DNA from: Oegoconia quadripuncta
Taxonomy: Eukaryota; Arthropoda; Insecta; Lepidoptera; Autostichidae
NCBI GenBank assembly: GCA_949316235.1
Contig: OX438742.1
Coordinates: 31,626,853-31,690,852 of the forward strand
Direction: 5' to 3'
DNA length: 64,000 bases
A model generated the notes under the pieces. It did not search any database. It worked only from the letters and a program-made list of their open reading frames with translations, and had not been told where the DNA came from. The translations under genes and the position numbers were made by a program. This document shows, one piece after another, positions 57,916 through 64,000 of the stretch (the first letter of the stretch is position 1; each line of letters opens with the position of its first letter).

Positions 57916-58924
57916 TTTCGGTTCCAAAACTAACGAAAATTCATGGCGTATGTCATGTAAAAAGCATCTATTAAAACATCTGAGGAAAGAGAACAAGAAT
58001 TTTAATTTTTTGTTTTATGTGCTGACGCTCCACGTATCCAACGACCAACTGTTGAATTGCAATAGGACATTTTGTACCGCACCGTAGAACGAAACGTCTC
58101 TGTTGTTCAGTTATTTCACTTTCATTAGATCTCTGTTATTTCTTCACCGCCTCTATCATACTAGGTTATACCACTCGAATAAGGATTAACCTACTTTTAA
58201 AAATTAAATAAAATTATTTTTAGAAATATTCCAGTAAAATGATTTACAATTTAAAAACTTCATTGAAATTTTAAAAATTGAGTAATTTTTGTAATAGCTT
58301 AATAGGATACTAGGTAGGACAAGACGAATTACTTTGTTGCATGCTACAGGTTCATGGTTTGATTTAAAACTATCTTCCTTTTATATTGATAAATAATTTT
58401 CCAGTCTATGGTGTATGTATATTCAGGATTTGATAAGGTTAACAGTGTTAGACGTGATTTAAGAAGTCGATCTAAACATAGCGGTACGAAGACATAAATC
58501 TAATCAATGTTTGTGGCTCAAATTGTGCAGAGGCACAGATATAAGACAACTAAAGCCTTGTTTTGGAAAACCCGATTATACTGCTGGAGGTCCGGCGTGA
58601 GAAACCATGGCATCGAACTATGGTCGTACCTCTGAATTATGGTTTCATGTAGGTACATCTTTTCAAGCAAATGTATATTATAAATAGATAAGCATTTATT
58701 TGTATGTATGTTAATATTAACACGTGATCCTGCCATCTGACGAATTTAAGATTTTTAAGAGAGAGCGATGGACATGCTTGCATTGCGAAAATGGAAGCAA
58801 ATTATTGCCAACATCCACAGAACAAAAGAGCAATGGTGGTTTGCTGGGTATATTTTTCGAATGTGGTGCAAATTGATGCGACCCATCACCAATCCACTAT
58901 GATTGGGCAAGCTACAAATTTCAA
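57916..58924. other. AT-rich spacer
   Basis: No feature was supported here. The open frame at 58518-58736 (minus) has no motif. Confidence 0.3.
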
Positions 58925-59085
58925 GCATTTATTTCAACGTAATGCCGCATATCATTTGTGAAATGTCAATTTAAATCTATTGGCAAATAATGACAGGGTT
59001 TAATCATTTATCAGTCAGTAAGTTTGTAAGTAAGTAAGAACAAGCCGCCTCTATTCCGGCAATCTATCCGTTTTAAATTTGGAAT
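58925..59085 (+). mobile_element. Retroposon 3' part (family D)
   Basis: 'agcatttatttcaacgtaat' opens the segment. It continues 'tgtcaatttaaatctattgg', 'caaataatgacagggtttaa' and 'agccgcctctattccggcaa'. It shares its first 90 bases with 45605-45835. Confidence 0.55.
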
Positions 59086-62000
59086 TTATTTTTATACATT
59101 ATATCCTGCCATTTAAAGTGTATTTTTTCATCATTGACCGAATTGTAATTAGCTAATTAAAACAGTGATAAATAAATATAAAATCCTATGCATCGAATCC
59201 AAAAATTATGATGGTACTATGTGTACAAATTGTTTACCAATTTTACTCTTGGTTGCGGATGGAGAGCGGACACAATGTAGCGGCGCGGTGCGGACGGACA
59301 TAGCGCGCATAACGCTCCTCGTGCCAGCCATCTACATCCGATTGTTGTCACAATTTCAAAAATAATTGAAGCACGAAGATAGTTTACCATTTTTGATACA
59401 TGTTCACATATAGCACTATATAGATAACACATATAAATAATGCGCACTATGTTGAACTCTATACATACTAATCTTAGGTTGTAGTTGAAACCAAATCCAA
59501 AAAAATCACAGTACTTACATAATACATAAACATGTCCATATCATTACTGCCATATTATTTATGTTGTAAGTAATATATGTTGAGCGTGGAAGTCACCGGA
59601 TGTTAACTTTGCTCTAATTTCGTAGGCGTATGAGTTTGGAAGTTGTAATATTCACAAATTGCAATGTTGCTTGCTACCTTATACCTATATTGCGATATAA
59701 ACGCTTATTTACATTTGAGATATTTTAGGTATATAATATATAAGATCTCTTCAATGATGGTAGTTAATAATAGGGTCTCACAGATCTGTGACTTAATTGT
59801 GCAACGCAATAAAGAATTAAGTTTTAAATATAGTGTCATTTGACGATGCGATATTATTTATTCAATTCCAAGATACCTTAGTATCGTATGGGCTAAAAAA
59901 ATAAAAAAGCGGATTGTACCGTTTCGCTCTCTCATTTGTGAAGAAAGAAAGAAATTTATTTGACTTTAGATCCAGAATGGTTGCAGATCATATTATAATA
60001 GAGTCTAACCTGATGTTATTTTTTCTTTCGAATGTTGTCTAATATTTTTCGTTCAATTGTGTTGGAACTTATTGTTTGTGTGACTAGAGTTACAAATAAA
60101 CGATTTATCTACCTATCTATCATTTAGTCTTGAACAGTAGGTAACCAAATATATAAATTGGACCAAATAATATATACGTAAGTAAGGTCCTCGAATTGAC
60201 GAAAAGAGCAGATCGTAACTCGAGTGTTTTAAGAGTTACAAACACCTGGGTCAGAGGAGGAGAGTGCTCCAGTTGATTGAATGAAAACAATATTGTAGAC
60301 ACAGTATACCAAACTTGCACCAATACTTCCACTACAAAAACGAAAAGTTGATTATCGAACTTGCGTTAATAGATAGTTAACGCCTGTTTTTGTCAAGGAG
60401 TTTTATTATATCGTATTCAAGAATAAAGCTAGCTTCTTATTAGCTATAGGTTTTTATTGACATAGTTTCTGTAATATATTTGTATCTTTTAAAGTTACGT
60501 AAATGAAATTAATGTTTAATTAAGATGTTTAAGAATTATATCCTCAAAACTTAATGGGGAAGTACTGTAGATGTTTCTTTAAAATTTTATATGTATGTAT
60601 ATAAATGTATCCAACAGTTGTTATTTTATAAAAATCCAATGAAGTACCTAGTCATGTACATAACTTGTAACAATGCAAGTCGGAAAATTCTCTGATGATG
60701 TCGAAAGTATAAGTCTACTTAGATTAGATCCTACCTAAATCAAACCATTGGGGAACAATACGCTTCGAATATCATTGCATCTTATATCTTAGAAAACGTA
60801 TACCACAAGCAACAGATTTTCTTATTGTGTTGCAAGGTGGAGTATAAGAGACTTCAAATTGGAACCTTAGTATCTGCATTTTAGCGTACAGAATTTATTA
60901 TGTGCGATACTCTCTTCAATCTTAGCTTAGCAATCAGTTTCTATAAGCGGCAGGGATGAACATTTCTATTTTTAACATTTTATAAAGGTTGCTAGCTTTG
61001 TAATACTCATAAAAGGCATAAAACATACTGATAACGTGTAACATGTCTAAACCGGTTCGATAAAGTCATAGAACTATTTTAATGTCAGATCGATGACTTA
61101 ATTTCTAACGATAATGTCTATGGGACTGTCTGTGCGACGACGGCCGCGAAACAGCTAAGCCCTACTTTTTGACCAAGATTTAGGGTTTGTAGAGTTGGGT
61201 CTTATAGAGTTAGAAGCTTGGGTCTTATTGAGATCTGATACTTTTTAACGTAAGTTAACGTAACTTGAGCTTGTGAGTCTTAACTACCTATCTTACATGA
61301 AATGTTTTTGGTGGGATTTTTATCTTTGTAGATAGTTCCTTCTATGTTTCGGGCAGTATTTCTCGTGGGTCAACTATTCCTTTTTACATATCCCACTCTC
61401 TATGCTTGCCTCTTTTCCTTGTTGGCTTATTATATGCAATAAGCGATAAATCAGGGCGGTACTTATAATAGTTATTAACCGATTATTTTCTACTGACCGT
61501 TGGTTTTATATACTACCATAGTTCATATTTATAAGGTGAACCCCTATTTGACTAGTTGCTCTCGAAATTGCTACATAAGCATGTCTACAAGAACGTTATC
61601 CGCCCGATATCAATGAGAGAAATATTCAAACTTCTTCGTTTTTATGAATATGGCATATGCGAAACAGATCGTGCACACTGTTATTTCATATTTTGACTGG
61701 ACAGGCAGTTCAGACCTTATTAAAAATAATTACAACGAGATTTTACTGATCTTACATATACATGTAAAATCATAACCCTTCCTCCTAGCACAGTCGGATA
61801 AAAAAGGTATTTCTTGCACGCTCATAGGTCACTCTCTTTTTACTAGACTACCACCATATTCATCCTAATAGCTTCATTGATACAACATTGGTACTAGTAA
61901 TAGATCATTCATTAAAACAGATTAATAATACTAATTTAATTAAACACAAGCTTAGTAAAATGAGTATCTACAGGTTTTCTCTTATGTTGATTAGAATTTC

Positions 62001-62170
62001 GTGGCACTTTTTCTGAAACAGCTCAATTACTCTATACCGTAACCACGCACGCGCAAATAAGCTTACAAAGTGCATTTATTCTTGTCGGATCTAATTTTGA
62101 AGCCCATGTAAGCAAATTCTCGGCAAAATCTAGTTAAAAATAACTTTATACACTGGAAACACTTATAAAA
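59086..62170. other. AT-rich spacer
   Basis: A small CG-rich patch at about 59250-59340 is open on both strands without a recognisable domain. No RNA gene or repeat was recognised in the rest. Confidence 0.35.
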
Positions 62171-62173
62171 GAT

Positions 62174-62388
62174 CAGCTTTCCGCCCGTGGCTTCGCCTGC
62201 GTGGAATAGCTTTATCACGGTTATGTTTAATTTATTTATCCTGCGGGAGCTACTCACTTTATGGGTATTAATCCAGGGCATATTCTAGCTATATACCAAA
62301 TTTTATCCAAATCCGTTCATCCGTTTCGCCGTGATTGAGCAACAAACGAACAAACATCCAAACTTTCGCATTTATAATATTAGTTAGA
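62174..62388 (+). mobile_element. Helitron-like (Lep1-type) repeat, full length
   Basis: It runs from 'gctttccgcccgtggcttcg' through 'tatcctgcgggagctactca' and 'ccgtttcgccgtgattgagc' to 'ataatattagttag'. It is one of the best copies for a consensus. Confidence 0.85.
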
Positions 62389-62499
62389 TTAGTTACATTA
62401 CGGAGTTTCAAAATCTAGTTTACAATATAATTATACTATAGAAACATTGTTGGAAGCAAGATTCAATATCTGTAGGTCCGCCTTAACAATCTTACTTTC

Positions 62500-62880
62500 A
62501 TATCAATAGTCTACTGCAGGACATAAGCCTCTCCAACGGCGTGATTTTATGGCTTTTTTGGTAGGCTGGCATATACACCACGATAAGCTGCACGATGGAT
62601 GGTCATTCGCGAAGTAGTTGTAGATGGATTATGGTATGGTAATAGTTGGTTCGCAACGGCCTTGTTGACTACTAAAAGATGCCAAGGCTTGTTTACCTGT
62701 AGTTACTCAAATAGGTCGTCCACGTGCTGGGAGAGCACTTCAAGATCGACCGACGAGACGTGGCCGAGCGAAATTTGCAAACACAGCACGATCCCTTGGT
62801 TAGACAATTGCCTTTAACGACACCCTTGGGAACAGACGAGTTGGTCTTATTATTTTCTGTCGGGAACTTTAAAGCAACGC
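62500..62880 (+). repeat. Retroposon-like region
   Basis: 'gtctactgcaggacataagc' and 'ctctccaacggcgtgatttt' open the segment. Further on come 'ggtcgtccacgtgctgggag' and 'tctgtcgggaactttaaagc'. The opening block is a frequent lepidopteran repeat motif and resembles the opening of 23685-24065. The 72-codon frame at 62599-62817 is not a recognised protein. Confidence 0.45.
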
Positions 62881-63650
62881 AATAAAGCTTAAAGTGGTTA
62901 GATGTAATTTTGATTGATAGTACATAGCAAGCATAATTTATCTTTGTTAAAAAATCTACAGAAACTATTGTCTCTAATATTCATTCATTTGAACGCGCCT
63001 TAGTTACCCTTTACAAGTCACTTAACAAAAACTAAAACTTCATGGATCATAGAATATTATACTGTCGCTCGTGTCTATGTCACCCCCACTAATTCCCATG
63101 ATAATTTTACAACCGTATATATTCTCATGTTTGTTCCAGATAATTTGAATCTACACTTTGCCATGGTAAGTGCTTCATGCATGGTAGATATATTATTTGA
63201 CACAGTTTGTATAATAAATAATACTCATATAAGGAAATGTACCTACCCATACTACATGACCCCTTTTAACTGTATGTTCATTTATTTATTGGCGTTGTTG
63301 TTGTAATATCATTTTATATATAAAAAAATGTGGGTTTGTAATTTAGGAAGCGGTTTATTACATATTTTTTCACCAATTTTATTTTATTTTTAAAATGTTA
63401 CTACATGACCAAGACCTAAATCTCCCCTTCCTCACCCGTTGATTACTGATTAACCTCTATCACGTAGTATGGGTACATTGCCTAAGTATGTACTTATATA
63501 AATAAATGAACATACGTTAACTGCTAAAATTACAATTCTTCCTTTTCGGCTTGCCGTACTCGGGTATAAAGGTAAAAGACGCGAAAACCTCCAAACCGAA
63601 TGTGGTGTCTTTATAGTCAGTCGGCTCCATATTTAGGCTTATAAGGGCTA
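62881..63650. other. AT-rich spacer
   Basis: Nothing was recognised here. Confidence 0.3.
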
Positions 63651-63654
63651 TCTT

Positions 63655-63775
63655 ATATGATTAATGGTAGCATGCTCTAAGAGAACAGTCTACATAAGAG
63701 GATCATTTTAAAGAACCGCGCTTCCAGTTGATATAGCCTGTAGTATCATTGATCATGTAAATTAGGATCTAACGT
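63655..63775. mobile_element. Second copy of the hairpin-type MITE
   Basis: 'cattttaaagaaccgcgctt', 'agttgatatagcctg' and 'tagtatcattgatcatgt' align with the right half of the element at 30726-30878, and 'atggtagcatgctctaag' with its left edge. Confidence 0.5.
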
Positions 63776-64000
63776 TATCACAATAATACTCAAATTCAAA
63801 CTCACTTTTTTTATTATTTTATGAGATAAAAGTTTGTTCTCGTTTAATTTAACATTAAAATACTCCTCGCTTTTTATGCATACATGATTTTTTGCATTAT
63901 GCTATTGAAATAACTAATATAAAAAGTGCCACCTTTTTTGTTAACAACCTACCTATGTATATTTCTTTTTTATAGAAATTCAAGTTCTGTTCTGATGGAG
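63776..64000. other. AT-rich end of window
   Basis: Nothing was recognised here. Confidence 0.3.

Noticed and set aside
1..64000. CRISPR arrays, operons, bacterial-type regulatory sites
   Set aside because: No regularly spaced repeats or clustered same-strand genes exist. The window is eukaryotic nuclear DNA.

Overview
The window is AT-rich, gene-poor insect nuclear DNA, almost certainly from a lepidopteran. The clearest sign is a kinin (leucokinin) precursor on the minus strand at 43.05-44.12 kb. Two of its three predicted peptides (VRFSPWG-amide and KVKFSAWG-amide) match helicokinins known from moths. The dispersed repeats also fit Lepidoptera: tRNA-headed SINEs, a Helitron-like 'cgcccgcggcttcgc...ataatattagtt' repeat, and LINE 3' ends of lepidopteran type. 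The species cannot be named from the sequence.

Only two host genes are convincing. One is a complete, uninterrupted Pin1/dodo peptidyl-prolyl isomerase CDS (38.54-39.01 kb, plus). The other is the kinin precursor CDS (minus). A possible non-coding first exon for Pin1 lies near 36.2 kb. An orphan promoter with first exon and splice donor, pointing along the minus strand, lies near 23.3-23.5 kb. These last two are inferences.

The rest is transposon-derived or featureless. 0-12 kb holds SINE-A copies, Helitron-like repeats, a small TA-flanked MITE and a broken mariner with a SINE fragment inside it. 12.6-13.8 kb holds a Helitron-like repeat split by a 929-bp insertion that carries two unrelated LINE 3' ends between 17-bp direct repeats. 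14-18 kb holds SINE-B and SINE-A copies. 18-35 kb holds LINE tails, a BEL/Pao integrase remnant, two hairpin-type MITEs and long stretches with nothing recognisable. 35-37.4 kb holds a tandem duplication, a THAP-like fragment and a LINE tail. 41.7-42.6 kb holds an 827-bp non-autonomous DNA transposon with almost identical 268-bp inverted repeats. 47.05-47.43 kb holds two adjacent perfect palindromes. 51.0-51.9 kb holds a Helitron helicase remnant. 53.6-55.6 kb holds a full-length Tc1/mariner-superfamily element with an intact 352-residue transposase and about 285-bp inverted repeats. 55.7-64 kb is mostly repeats and AT-rich spacer.

The most unusual signals are these. (1) A tRNA-like B box lies inside the long inverted repeats of the intact transposon, of its diverged non-autonomous relative, and probably of a third degenerate end. 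(2) Perfect short-loop palindromes cluster here, and in one case comparison with a tandem paralogue shows the palindrome arose by a fold-back templated insertion. (3) The kinin precursor contains a decayed FSPNG copy.
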